Source: an uncultured Pseudomonas sp. (GTDB lineage: Bacteria; Pseudomonadota; Gammaproteobacteria; Pseudomonadales; Pseudomonadaceae). Taken from it: a stretch of DNA of 64,000 nt. The notes below the pieces were generated by a model that was not told the origin of the DNA, searched no databases, and worked only from the letters and a program-made list of their open reading frames with translations. This document shows, in pieces, positions 54,167-62,203 of the stretch. Location of the stretch: contig NZ_OX044366.1 of the NCBI RefSeq assembly GCF_943846705.1, forward strand, positions 124,001 through 188,000, in the 5' to 3' direction. A program made the translations under genes and the position numbers. Position 1 is the first letter of the stretch, and each line of letters begins with the position of its first letter.

Positions 54167-54619
54167 TCAGTCGAACAGCGGGCAGACCATTACCAGGGCA
54201 TCTTCACGTCCGCCCACAGCCGGGTAATAGTCACGACGCCTACCCACTTCGTTAAAGCCGTAGCGCTCGTAGAGTCGATACGCCGCCTGATTGCTCGCCC
54301 GCACCTCAAGGAAGCAGTCATTAGCGCCCTGCGCCTGGGCCTGCTGCATCAGGTGCTCGAGCAGTTTCAGGCCCAGGCCACGGCCCTGGCTCTCAGCCTT
54401 GACGGTGATATTGAGCAGGTGCGCTTCGTCCATGATGATCTGGATCACGCCATGCCCCACCTGCTGCTCGCCCTCAAGCATCACCCAGCAGTTATAGGAG
54501 GTCAGGCTGTCGATAAAGATACCGCGCGTCCACGGATGGCTGAACGCGGCATATTCGATCTTCAATACCGTATCGATATCCGCCGCAGTCATCGGGCGGA
54601 AAGAAAGCGCATCACTCAT
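54167..54619 (-). CDS. rimI: Ribosomal protein S18-alanine N-acetyltransferase
   Basis: 150 aa GNAT protein, start MSDALSFRPMTAADIDTVLK. Acetyl-CoA loop QGRGLGLKLLEHLM and FLEVRASNQAAYRLYERYGF, the RimI signature. Acetylates the N-terminal Ala of S18. Lies 55 bp after holD, matching the E. coli holD-rimI order. Confidence 0.94.
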   Translation of the reverse strand: MSDALSFRPMTAADIDTVLKIEYAAFSHPWTRGIFIDSLTSYNCWVMLEGEQQVGHGVIQIIMDEAHLLNITVKAESQGRGLGLKLLEHLMQQAQAQGANDCFLEVRASNQAAYRLYERYGFNEVGRRRDYYPAVGGREDALVMVCPLFD

Positions 54620-54674
54620 TCAGATTGACTCGACAAGCGTAAGAACCGCGGCCCGCAGGCCGGGAAAGGTATGT

Positions 54675-55490
54675 TCACGTATTAGCCAGCCAGCGTTGAC
54701 GCACCCTGCGCATAGCCTGCCACAGCTCGCGCTTGCGCTCGGGCTCATCCATCAACAACTCCAGGCCCGGCAAGGCCCAGGCAGCGCCCAGTCCGTCAAC
54801 CTGTAACTCGCGGTTGTATGCCTCAGCATCCGCCTCACCGGCAAAACGAATTGCCGGCAAGCCGACCAGCCACAGGCAGCTGCAAGGCTCCTGCTCTTCC
54901 AAGCGGGCACCGACAAAACTCTGCACAAACTCCAGCGCCGCATCGGGGCCTTGGTCAATTTGCCCACGCACCAGCAACGGCCAGCGCACCGGCTCGCCAA
55001 TCAGCTGCGGACTGTCGGGCAAGCCGGCGGCGCGCAGCAGATCCTTGAGCAGCAAGTAGGCCGGATCGCGACCTTGCAGCGGTTCGCCGGTGGGCAACTC
55101 GACCAACACCGCACAGGCACCGGCGCGTAACAGTTGCAGGGCAAAACGTGGCGGCGTAACGGGGGCAGGCTTTGGCTCAGTACTCTCGGACTCGCCCTCA
55201 ACAACCTGGGCTACGGCCTGGCGCGCCGCAACAGCTGGCCGTGGCACTTCAATTTTCGCCCGCACAACGGCCAGCTCTTCGGCTGCCGGCTGCACATACG
55301 CCGGCGCTGCTTCAGCCACCCGCTGACGCTCTACTGGCGCGGCCAGCGCGGGTGGCTCGGGTTCAGGCGCAGCCTGCGCTTGCAACAGCTCAGGCCGTGA
55401 AGGCGCAGCAAACGGCAGCTCCACGCGCGGCAACCAGCTGGCCACCTGCATGGCGCTCAGGTAGGCGCGACGGCGCAGTTCTGCAATCAA
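54675..55490 (-). CDS. holD: DNA polymerase III psi subunit (Pseudomonas HolD)
   Basis: 271 aa from a TTG that overlaps the leuA stop; an ATG at 55451 (MQVASWLPRVELPF) is an alternative. An Ala/Pro/Glu-rich unstructured segment (about 30-110) precedes the conserved C-terminal domain with RFALQLLRAGACAVLVELP and DPAYLLLKDLLRAAGLP. This cryptic psi protein of pseudomonads was described as PA4679 (recalled); it links the clamp loader to chi/SSB. Often misannotated as a TonB-like protein because of the Pro-rich part. Confidence 0.8.
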   Translation of the reverse strand: MIAELRRRAYLSAMQVASWLPRVELPFAAPSRPELLQAQAAPEPEPPALAAPVERQRVAEAAPAYVQPAAEELAVVRAKIEVPRPAVAARQAVAQVVEGESESTEPKPAPVTPPRFALQLLRAGACAVLVELPTGEPLQGRDPAYLLLKDLLRAAGLPDSPQLIGEPVRWPLLVRGQIDQGPDAALEFVQSFVGARLEEQEPCSCLWLVGLPAIRFAGEADAEAYNRELQVDGLGAAWALPGLELLMDEPERKRELWQAMRRVRQRWLANT

Positions 55491-57034
55491 ACGTCAGCCG
55501 CCTGCGGGTGAGCTTTCTGCCCGTCCTGCATCAGGTTCAACGCATTAACATAAGCCTTGGCCGACGCCACCAGAATGTCGGTATCGGCGCCATTGCCGTT
55601 AACGATGCGTCCGCCCTTCTCCAGGCGCACCGTTACTTCGCCTTGCGAGTCCGTGCCCTGCGTGATGGCATTGACCGAATACAGCTGCAGGTTGGCCTCA
55701 GAGCTGGCGATCGACTCGATGGCCTTGAAGGTGGCATCCACCGGCCCCGAACCCTGCGCGCTAGCGTTGCGCTCGACGCCGTCGACGCTGACCACTACTT
55801 GGGCTTGCGGCACTTCACCGGTCTTGCTCGCCACCTCCAAAGTCACCAGCTTGAAGTGCTCGGGGGCTTCCTCGTTGAGGGTATCGGAGACCAGGGCTTG
55901 CAGGTCCTCGTCGAAAATTTCGTGCTTCTTGTCAGCCAGCTCCTTGAAGCGGGCAAAGGCCGCGTTCAGCTCAGTTTCACCAGCCAGGACGATACCCAGC
56001 TCGTCAAGGCGCGAGCGGAAGGCGTTGCGCCCACTCAACTTGCCCAGCGAGAGCTTGTTGGTGTGCCAGCCGACCGACTGCGCAGACATGATCTCGTAGG
56101 TCTCGCGGTGCTTGAGTATGCCGTCCTGGTGAATGCCCGACTCATGGGCGAAGGCGTTGGCACCGACTATGGCTTTGTTCGGCTGCACCGGAAAACCAGT
56201 GATACCCGAGACCAGGCGCGAGGTGCTGAGGATATGCGGGGTGTCGATACGCGTGTGCACGCCGAGCAGGTCTTCACGGGTCTTGATCGCCATGACGATC
56301 TCTTCCAGCGCGGCGTTGCCGGCGCGCTCGCCGAGGCCGTTGATGGTGCACTCAACTTGCCGTGCGCCGGCCACCACTGCAGCCAGGGAATTGGCCACAG
56401 CCAGGCCCAGGTCGTTGTGGCAATGCACCGAGAACACCGCCTTGTCGGCGTTGGGCACGCGATTGAGCAGCTGGCGTATGGTTTCCGCATATTGATGCGG
56501 AATCGCGTAGCCAACGGTATCCGGGATGTTGATGGTGCGTGCGCCGGCGTCGATGGCCGCTTCGACGATGCGGCAGAGGAAGTCCAGCTCCGAACGCCCA
56601 GCGTCCTCGCACGAAAACTCGATATCACCACACAGGTTGCGCGCGCGCTTGATCGCATGCACCGCCTGCTCGACCACCTGATCGGGCTGCATGCGCAACT
56701 TGTACTGCATATGAATCGGGCTGGTGGCGATAAAGGTATGGATGCGCCCGGAGTTAGCGCCCTTAAGCGCTTCGGCCGCGCGGTCGATGTCCGCATCGAG
56801 GGCGCGCGACAGGCTGCACACGGTGCTGTCCTTGATGCTGTCGGCAATCGCCTTAACCGCAGCAAAGTCGCCGGGGCTGGCAATGGCGAAGCCGGCCTCA
56901 ATCACATCGACGCGCAAACGCTCCAGGGCTTTGGCGATGCGCAGCTTTTCTTCGCCGGTCATCGATGCGCCGGGGCTCTGCTCGCCGTCACGCAAGGTGG
57001 TGTCGAAGATAATGACGCGATCGTTGCTGCTCAT
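55487..57034 (-). CDS. leuA: 2-isopropylmalate synthase, short (type 1) form
   Basis: 515 aa, start MSSNDRVIIFDTTLRDGEQS. Catalytic DTTLRDGEQSPG, metal His pair in VHCHNDLGLAVAN, NGLGERAGNAALEE, HESGIHQDGILKH, and a C-terminal LeuA allosteric domain from about 390. This is the E. coli-type enzyme, not the 556-aa form I recall as PAO1 LeuA (PA3792). First step of leucine synthesis. It sits upstream of holD and overlaps it by 4 bp. Confidence 0.93.
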   Translation of the reverse strand: MSSNDRVIIFDTTLRDGEQSPGASMTGEEKLRIAKALERLRVDVIEAGFAIASPGDFAAVKAIADSIKDSTVCSLSRALDADIDRAAEALKGANSGRIHTFIATSPIHMQYKLRMQPDQVVEQAVHAIKRARNLCGDIEFSCEDAGRSELDFLCRIVEAAIDAGARTINIPDTVGYAIPHQYAETIRQLLNRVPNADKAVFSVHCHNDLGLAVANSLAAVVAGARQVECTINGLGERAGNAALEEIVMAIKTREDLLGVHTRIDTPHILSTSRLVSGITGFPVQPNKAIVGANAFAHESGIHQDGILKHRETYEIMSAQSVGWHTNKLSLGKLSGRNAFRSRLDELGIVLAGETELNAAFARFKELADKKHEIFDEDLQALVSDTLNEEAPEHFKLVTLEVASKTGEVPQAQVVVSVDGVERNASAQGSGPVDATFKAIESIASSEANLQLYSVNAITQGTDSQGEVTVRLEKGGRIVNGNGADTDILVASAKAYVNALNLMQDGQKAHPQAADV

Positions 57035-57220
57035 GCTGGTGCCCTCACGGATGCGCAAAGCACAGACCCGATGCGCGGGCTGTGTCGATAGAGGTTGATT
57101 GTCGCGTGAAACGCCGCGGGCGGGAAGCATGACACAGCGGCAAAGCCGAAGTGCCTGCGGCAAACGGCGCACACAAAAACGCTCAGCAAAGTGGCAAACG
57201 TCCGACCGTGAAGCCTTTGC

Positions 57221-57304
57221 AGGATGGGTTGAGCCTGCGATACCCATCGAGTCGTGGCAGATCAATCCCCTGATGGGTATCGCTGCGCTCAACCCATCCT
57301 ACGG
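57221..57304. repeat. Intergenic copy of the palindromic repeat also found inside hrpA
   Basis: Arms 57221-57248 and 57272-57300 form an inverted repeat; the right arm matches hrpA 2055-2086 at 30 of 32 positions. It lies upstream of leuA, between the leuA start and the CANSDH terminator. Confidence 0.82.
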
Positions 57305-57330
57305 CCTAGGCCAGAACGCAAAACGCAAAA

Positions 57331-57351
57331 CGCCCGCCAAAATGGCGGGCG
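57331..57351 (-). terminator. Terminator-like hairpin after the carboxynorspermidine genes
   Basis: 9-bp stem CGCCCGCCA with TGGCGGGCG around AAA; the minus-strand tail is TTTTGCGTTTTG. It lies about 180 bp beyond the dehydrogenase stop. Confidence 0.75.
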
Positions 57352-57369
57352 CTGGTCTGATTTAACGAG

Positions 57370-57501
57370 CTAGAGCGAGACAAGGCGCAACGACCAACGG
57401 GAGTAACAGCCGCAGGCTGGCCCGAAGGGTGAGCGCCAGCGAATCAAAACGACGGGAAAGCGGAGTGTACTTTTGTACATGAGCATTTCCCGGCGTTTTT
57501 T
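57370..57501. repeat. Structured intergenic segment, possible dispersed repeat
   Basis: Contains an interrupted hairpin: CGGGAAA (57453-57459) with TTTCCCG (57486-57492), and inside it TGTAC (57466-57470) with GTACA (57475-57479) around TTTT, followed on the plus strand by T6 (57496-57501). It could end the dehydrogenase transcript. I recall similar segments between genes in other pseudomonads, but this is unverified. Confidence 0.5.
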
Positions 57502-57528
57502 AACCCCGTATCGCCGACGCGCAGCCAA

Positions 57529-58773
57529 TCAGAGGGCTTGATCCCATGGGCGGTCGCCGCTGGCGTCCTTAATCCGGGTAGGCAGGCCCATCACGTCGAG
57601 CAACTTGAGGAACGGCTCAGCCGGTAACTCCTCAACGTTGGCCATACGCGACACATCCCAATCACCACGCGCCACCAGCAGCGCAGCGGCCACCGGCGGT
57701 ACGCCCGCGGTGTAGGAAATGCCCTGGCTGTCAGTTTCAACATAAGCATCTTTGTGGTCAGCGACGTTGTAGATAAACACCTCAGTCGGCTTACCGTCTT
57801 TAGTGCCCTTGACCAGGTCACCAATGCAGGTCTTGCCGCTGTAGCCTGGGGCCAGTGAGGCGGGATCAGGCAGTACAGCCTTAACCACTTTCAACGGCAC
57901 CACTTCCAGGCCTTCAGCGGTTTTCACCGGCTGCTCGGAGAGCAGGCCAAGGTTTTTCAGCACGGTGAACACATTGATGTAGTGCTCACCGAAGCTCATC
58001 CAGAAGCGCACATTGGGTACGTTCAGGTGCTTGGACAGGGAATGCACTTCGTCATGCCCGGTCAGGTACAGATTCTGTTCACCGACTACCGGCAGATCGT
58101 CGGTACGTTTGACTTCAAACATGCTGTTGCTGGTCCACTGGCTGTTCTGCCAGCTCCAGACTTGGCCGGTAAATTCACGGAAATTGATTTCCGGATCGAA
58201 ATTGGTGGCGAAGTACTTGCCGTGCGAACCGGCGTTGACGTCGAGGATGTCGATCGACTCGATCTGGTCAAAGTACTGCTGTTGCGCCAATGCGGCATAG
58301 GCATTGACCACGCCCGGATCGAAACCGACGCCGAGGATGGCAGTCACGCCCTTCTCCTGGCATTCGGCCAGGTGATTCCACTCATAGTTACCGTACCAAG
58401 GTGGCGTTTCGCAGACCTTGCCCGGCTCTTCGTGAATGGCGGTATCAAGGTAGGCAGCGCCGGTATCCATGCAGGCGCGCAGCACCGACATGTTAAGGAA
58501 GGCTGAACCGACGTTGATGACGATCTGCGATTGGGTCTCGCGGATCAGTGCCTTGGTTGCTTCTATATCCAGCGCATTGAGGGCATAGGCCTGAATTTCA
58601 GCCGGCTGCTTCAAGCTGCCTTTGGCCTTTACGCTGTCGATGATGGCCTGGCATTTGGAGATGTTGCGCGACGCGATAGCAATACGACCGAGTTCGTCGT
58701 TGTGCTGCGCGCACTTGTGGGCCACCACCTTGGCGACACCTCCTGCACCAATGATAAGAACGTTCTTTTTCAA
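57529..58773 (-). CDS. Carboxy(nor)spermidine dehydrogenase (saccharopine dehydrogenase family)
   Basis: 414 aa, start MKKNVLIIGAGGVAKVVAHK with the Rossmann motif GAGGVA. Further family sequence: VNVGSAFLNMSVLRACMDTG, GVGFDPGVVNAYAALAQ and the late SQGISYTAGVPPVAAALL. Condenses aspartate semialdehyde with putrescine (or diaminopropane) and NADPH to give carboxyspermidine or carboxynorspermidine. A saccharopine-dehydrogenase role in lysine catabolism is less likely because the decarboxylase partner is next door (69-bp gap). Confidence 0.9.
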   Translation of the reverse strand: MKKNVLIIGAGGVAKVVAHKCAQHNDELGRIAIASRNISKCQAIIDSVKAKGSLKQPAEIQAYALNALDIEATKALIRETQSQIVINVGSAFLNMSVLRACMDTGAAYLDTAIHEEPGKVCETPPWYGNYEWNHLAECQEKGVTAILGVGFDPGVVNAYAALAQQQYFDQIESIDILDVNAGSHGKYFATNFDPEINFREFTGQVWSWQNSQWTSNSMFEVKRTDDLPVVGEQNLYLTGHDEVHSLSKHLNVPNVRFWMSFGEHYINVFTVLKNLGLLSEQPVKTAEGLEVVPLKVVKAVLPDPASLAPGYSGKTCIGDLVKGTKDGKPTEVFIYNVADHKDAYVETDSQGISYTAGVPPVAAALLVARGDWDVSRMANVEELPAEPFLKLLDVMGLPTRIKDASGDRPWDQAL

Positions 58774-58842
58774 TTTCTTTATTTCTCCTTCATTTGCTAG
58801 CTAGCAGAACCTGTTAAGACGCTTACGAACGCGCACAGAACC

Positions 58843-59940
58843 TCAAGATAGGCTGGACAGATAATCATCAAAGCCGAATTCGCGAACCACTTCGACGCTG
58901 CCGTCGAGTTGCTTCACCACGATGGACGGCATTTTCAGGCCGTTAAACCAGTTCTTCTTGACCATGGTGTAACCCGCTGCGTCGATAAACGACAGACGAT
59001 CGCCGATGGCCAGCGGACGATCGAATTGGTATTCGCCGAAGATGTCGCCTGCCAGGCACGATTTGCCGCACACCATGTAGGTGTACTCGCCATTGCAGGG
59101 CTCCATCTTGGCGTTGAGCCGGTAGATCAGCAGATCAAGCAGGTGTGCTTCGATCGAGCTGTCGACCACGGCCAAATGCTTACCGTTGTACAGGGTGTCG
59201 AGCACCGTGACTTCCAGCGAAGAACTCAGGGTGATCGCCGCTTCACCTGGCTCTAGGTAGACCTGCACGCCGAAACGCTCGGAGAACGCCTTGAGCCGTG
59301 CGCAGAACTGATCCAGCGGATAGTCCTCGCCGGTGAAGTGGATACCTCCACCGAGGCTGACCCATTCAACCTGCTGCAGCAGATGGCCGAAGCGCTCTTC
59401 GATGGTCCCGAGCATCTGATCGAACAGCTCAAAGCTGCCGTTCTCGCAGTTGTTGTGGAACATAAAGCCGGAGACCTTATCCATCACCGTGGCGATCTTT
59501 TCCGGGTCCCACTCGCCCAGGCGGCTGAACGGCCGCGCAGGGTCGGCCAGCAGGTAATCCGAGCTGCTCACCTGCGGGTTAACCCGCAGGCCGCGTACCT
59601 TGCCGGCGGACGCTTCGGCAAAGCGCTCGAGCTGACCGATGGAGTTGAAAATGATCTTGTCGCAGTTAGCCAGCATCTCGGGGATTTCATCGTCGGCCCA
59701 GGCCACGCTGTAGGCGTGGGTTTCACCGGCGAACTTCTGCCGACCGAGCTTGAGCTCGTACAAGGACGATGAGGTAGTGCCGTCCATGTATTGCTGCATC
59801 AGGTCGAACACCGACCAGGTGGCAAAGCACTTGAGTGCCAGCAACGCCTTGGCACCGGAGTGTTCGCGCACGTAGGCGATTTTCTCCAGGTTACCCAGCA
59901 GCTTTTGCTTATCGATGAGGTAGTACGGTGTCTTGATCAT
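58843..59940 (-). CDS. nspC: Carboxynorspermidine decarboxylase
   Basis: 365 aa, start MIKTPYYLIDKQKLLGNLEK. PLP-dependent alanine-racemase-fold decarboxylase: PLP Lys in ALLALKCFATWSVFDLM, then SVAWADDEIPEM, FHNNCENGSFELFDQML, GGGIHFTGEDYPL and, from the second subunit face, CGKSCLAGDIFGEY. Decarboxylates carboxy(nor)spermidine to (nor)spermidine. First gene of the pair; the 269-bp gap to mksB should hold the promoter. Confidence 0.93.
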   Translation of the reverse strand: MIKTPYYLIDKQKLLGNLEKIAYVREHSGAKALLALKCFATWSVFDLMQQYMDGTTSSSLYELKLGRQKFAGETHAYSVAWADDEIPEMLANCDKIIFNSIGQLERFAEASAGKVRGLRVNPQVSSSDYLLADPARPFSRLGEWDPEKIATVMDKVSGFMFHNNCENGSFELFDQMLGTIEERFGHLLQQVEWVSLGGGIHFTGEDYPLDQFCARLKAFSERFGVQVYLEPGEAAITLSSSLEVTVLDTLYNGKHLAVVDSSIEAHLLDLLIYRLNAKMEPCNGEYTYMVCGKSCLAGDIFGEYQFDRPLAIGDRLSFIDAAGYTMVKKNWFNGLKMPSIVVKQLDGSVEVVREFGFDDYLSSLS

Positions 59941-60260
59941 CTCTATGCCTATGCAAGGTCGGCCGGCAGGCAATCAGCGGTGCTGACCCCTCCCCGAAAA
60001 GTGGGGGCGAATTGTGCCGACAACCGGCGCATATCGAAAGGGCAATGGGGACATTTCGTCGATTACCTGACTGCCAATGACCCATACAGGCAATCGCCAC
60101 GGCCCCGCGCGCGCCAACCAGATTCGCCAGAATGCCCGTCAGCGATGGCAACCACATGACAAACGGCGTCATGCAGGCCGATAACTGACACTCAAGCCTT
60201 GACCATAGCATGCAGTACAATCGCCACTTTTTTGCGAAAGCCCGCGGAGCGGATGCCCCG

Positions 60261-61511
60261 ATGATCGATCCCAAGCGCGTATTGCGCGCCCTAGCTGAAC
60301 ACTGGACGTTGCTTGAGCCGCTCTGTGAGCGCTTTGATACGGGCACCTTGAGCCTGGTGGAGCTGCGCAACCAGCTCGGCAATCAGCTGCCTGAAGGCAC
60401 GCCAACCGATGTCACGGCCCTGCTCGACCAGTGGATTCGCCTGGATATTCTGGTGCCGGTGGCCAAGAGCCCGAATCGCTTCGAGCTCAACGCACAAATT
60501 CACGACTTCCTCGCCTACCTGCGCCGCGAACACCGCCTGGGCCTGTGCCTGGAGATCGAAGCCTACTTGCGCCACCTCGAGCGTCTGGCGGGCTATATCA
60601 AGGATGCGTTTGAAGTACGCGACGCCGCCGATCTGGCCCGCCAGCTGCGCCTGCTCGATATGCGCGTGCGCGATGTATTGAAGAAGTTGGCCAACGACGA
60701 ACAAGCCCTGGTGGCAGTGGCCGACCGGGCCAAGACCAGCGACCGGCAGATTCCGCTGCGTCAGCGTTACGCCGAAGTACTGGCGACCTGGGATGAATAC
60801 GTCGAGCCGATGATTCAGCTGGTCGCCGCCGACGGTGCCTTCGAGCAGGGCGTGTACCGCGTCGAGCACGTATTGCTACGCCTACTGGGCGAACAACAGC
60901 GCCTCGGCCAATTGGTCGATGATGACCTGCTGCTGCGCACCCACGCGCGCATCCTGGAAATGCAAACCACCGCCCAGCTGACCTTGCGCCGCGCCCGCGA
61001 ACTGTTACTGCCGCTGCGCGAAGAGGCACGCCGGCATAACGCGGTAACCCGTGGCGCAGCACTGGCCCTGGCGGCGATCCGGAAAAAGGGCCTGGACGCC
61101 GTGCCGCAAGCCTCACTGCCACTGTTCAGCCGCCCGCAAAGCACCTTTCTCGGCACGGCCTCGCAGGTGGAAGCCTACGTCTATGCCCTCGCCCGTTTCG
61201 AACCCAAGCCCGCGCAATTCCCCAAGGCCCACAGCAGCCGCAAGGGCGAAGCGCCGCGCGCGCCACGTACCGCTCGGGAAATGCTCGAGCGCTGCGAGCA
61301 GGCACTGCCGCTGCCCGACCTGATGGTCTGGCTGCTGGAGCAGGAGCCCGAAGGCGCCACCGATGAATTGCTCTACTGGTTTTCGCGGCTGTCGCGCGAC
61401 AGCCGCTTCCAGCGCGAGCGCCTTGAGCGCCGCGACTACCTCACCCGCGAGCATCAGGTCAGCCTGAGCTCCTTTGCCCTGATCAAGCCGGCCGGGACCA
61501 CTGCCCTATGA
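60261..61511 (+). CDS. mksB: Condensin subunit MksB (kleisin)
   Basis: 416 aa, start MIDPKRVLRALAEHWTLLEP; an ATG 51 bp upstream lacks a ribosome site. Helical protein with winged-helix ends, as expected of a kleisin; the order B-E-F and lengths match the MksBEF system of P. aeruginosa (PA4684-PA4686, from memory). Chromosome organisation, and anti-plasmid activity in systems that also carry MksG. Overlaps mksE by 4 bp. Confidence 0.9.
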   Translation: MIDPKRVLRALAEHWTLLEPLCERFDTGTLSLVELRNQLGNQLPEGTPTDVTALLDQWIRLDILVPVAKSPNRFELNAQIHDFLAYLRREHRLGLCLEIEAYLRHLERLAGYIKDAFEVRDAADLARQLRLLDMRVRDVLKKLANDEQALVAVADRAKTSDRQIPLRQRYAEVLATWDEYVEPMIQLVAADGAFEQGVYRVEHVLLRLLGEQQRLGQLVDDDLLLRTHARILEMQTTAQLTLRRARELLLPLREEARRHNAVTRGAALALAAIRKKGLDAVPQASLPLFSRPQSTFLGTASQVEAYVYALARFEPKPAQFPKAHSSRKGEAPRAPRTAREMLERCEQALPLPDLMVWLLEQEPEGATDELLYWFSRLSRDSRFQRERLERRDYLTREHQVSLSSFALIKPAGTTAL

Positions 61512-62203
61512 ATATCGACCTGAAAGAACTCAGCCAACTCGCGCCGATCTTCCGCGAGCTGTTCAAGGGCTACCACATCAGCCGCAGCCACCCGGAGCTG
61601 TATACCCAACTGGCCGGCCAACAGGATGCCTACCGCGCCTTGTTCAAAGCCTTGGGCTATGAGCTGACCTGCGACAGCCGCGGCTTCTACTATTTCGTCC
61701 CAGAGCAGATGGGCGCCCAGGTCAACAAGACCGCCCAGCGCCTGGCACTGTTCACCTTTATTCTGGTGGAGCACCTTGCCGACCAGGGCCGCGACCCACT
61801 GGCCGTGTTGGATGGCGGCAGCCTCGGCCGTGACGAACTGCCGGCGCTGCTGGAGAAGTACCGCGACCTGTTCCTCCAGGCCGAAGTCACTACGGTTGAG
61901 GAGCTGGAAGAAAAAATCATGCGCCGTCTGACGCAGCTCGGTTTTGCCGGCGAGGACAACGGCATCTACCGCTTTCTCGCGCCCATGCACCGCTTCCTCG
62001 ATGTGTGCCTGAGCGTGCAACAAGATCGCGACCTGGCCGCTACCCTGCACAGCAGTCTGCCACTGCCCACCCCGGTGCTGCTCGACGATGAGCCGGAAGA
62101 CGCGATCATCCGGCTTACCGACGAGCCGCTCGAAGAGTCTGAAGAAGACGCCCTGGCTCGCGCCATGGCCGAAGAACGTGCTGCCCAGGAGATCGACGCA
62201 TGA
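61508..62203 (+). CDS. mksE: Condensin subunit MksE (KITE)
   Basis: 231 aa, start MNIDLKELSQLAPIFRELFK. Tandem winged-helix KITE-type protein with an acidic C-terminal tail (EPLEESEEDALARAMAEE). Bridges MksB and the MksF heads. 4-bp overlaps with both neighbours. Confidence 0.9.
   Translation: MNIDLKELSQLAPIFRELFKGYHISRSHPELYTQLAGQQDAYRALFKALGYELTCDSRGFYYFVPEQMGAQVNKTAQRLALFTFILVEHLADQGRDPLAVLDGGSLGRDELPALLEKYRDLFLQAEVTTVEELEEKIMRRLTQLGFAGEDNGIYRFLAPMHRFLDVCLSVQQDRDLAATLHSSLPLPTPVLLDDEPEDAIIRLTDEPLEESEEDALARAMAEERAAQEIDA

Noticed and set aside
53939..54628. 229-codon plus-strand frame
   Set aside because: Runs over the 16-bp hairpin and antisense to rimI; no domain.
57099..57365. 88-codon plus-strand frame upstream of leuA
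   Set aside because: It is made of the palindromic repeat and the terminator hairpin; not a gene.
57466..57479. TGTAC-TTTT-GTACA as a fourth LitR operator
   Set aside because: Spacing is 4, not 12, and it is the loop end of a longer hairpin far from any light gene.
57529..58773. Lysine catabolism saccharopine dehydrogenase
   Set aside because: The adjacent carboxynorspermidine decarboxylase makes the polyamine role much more likely.
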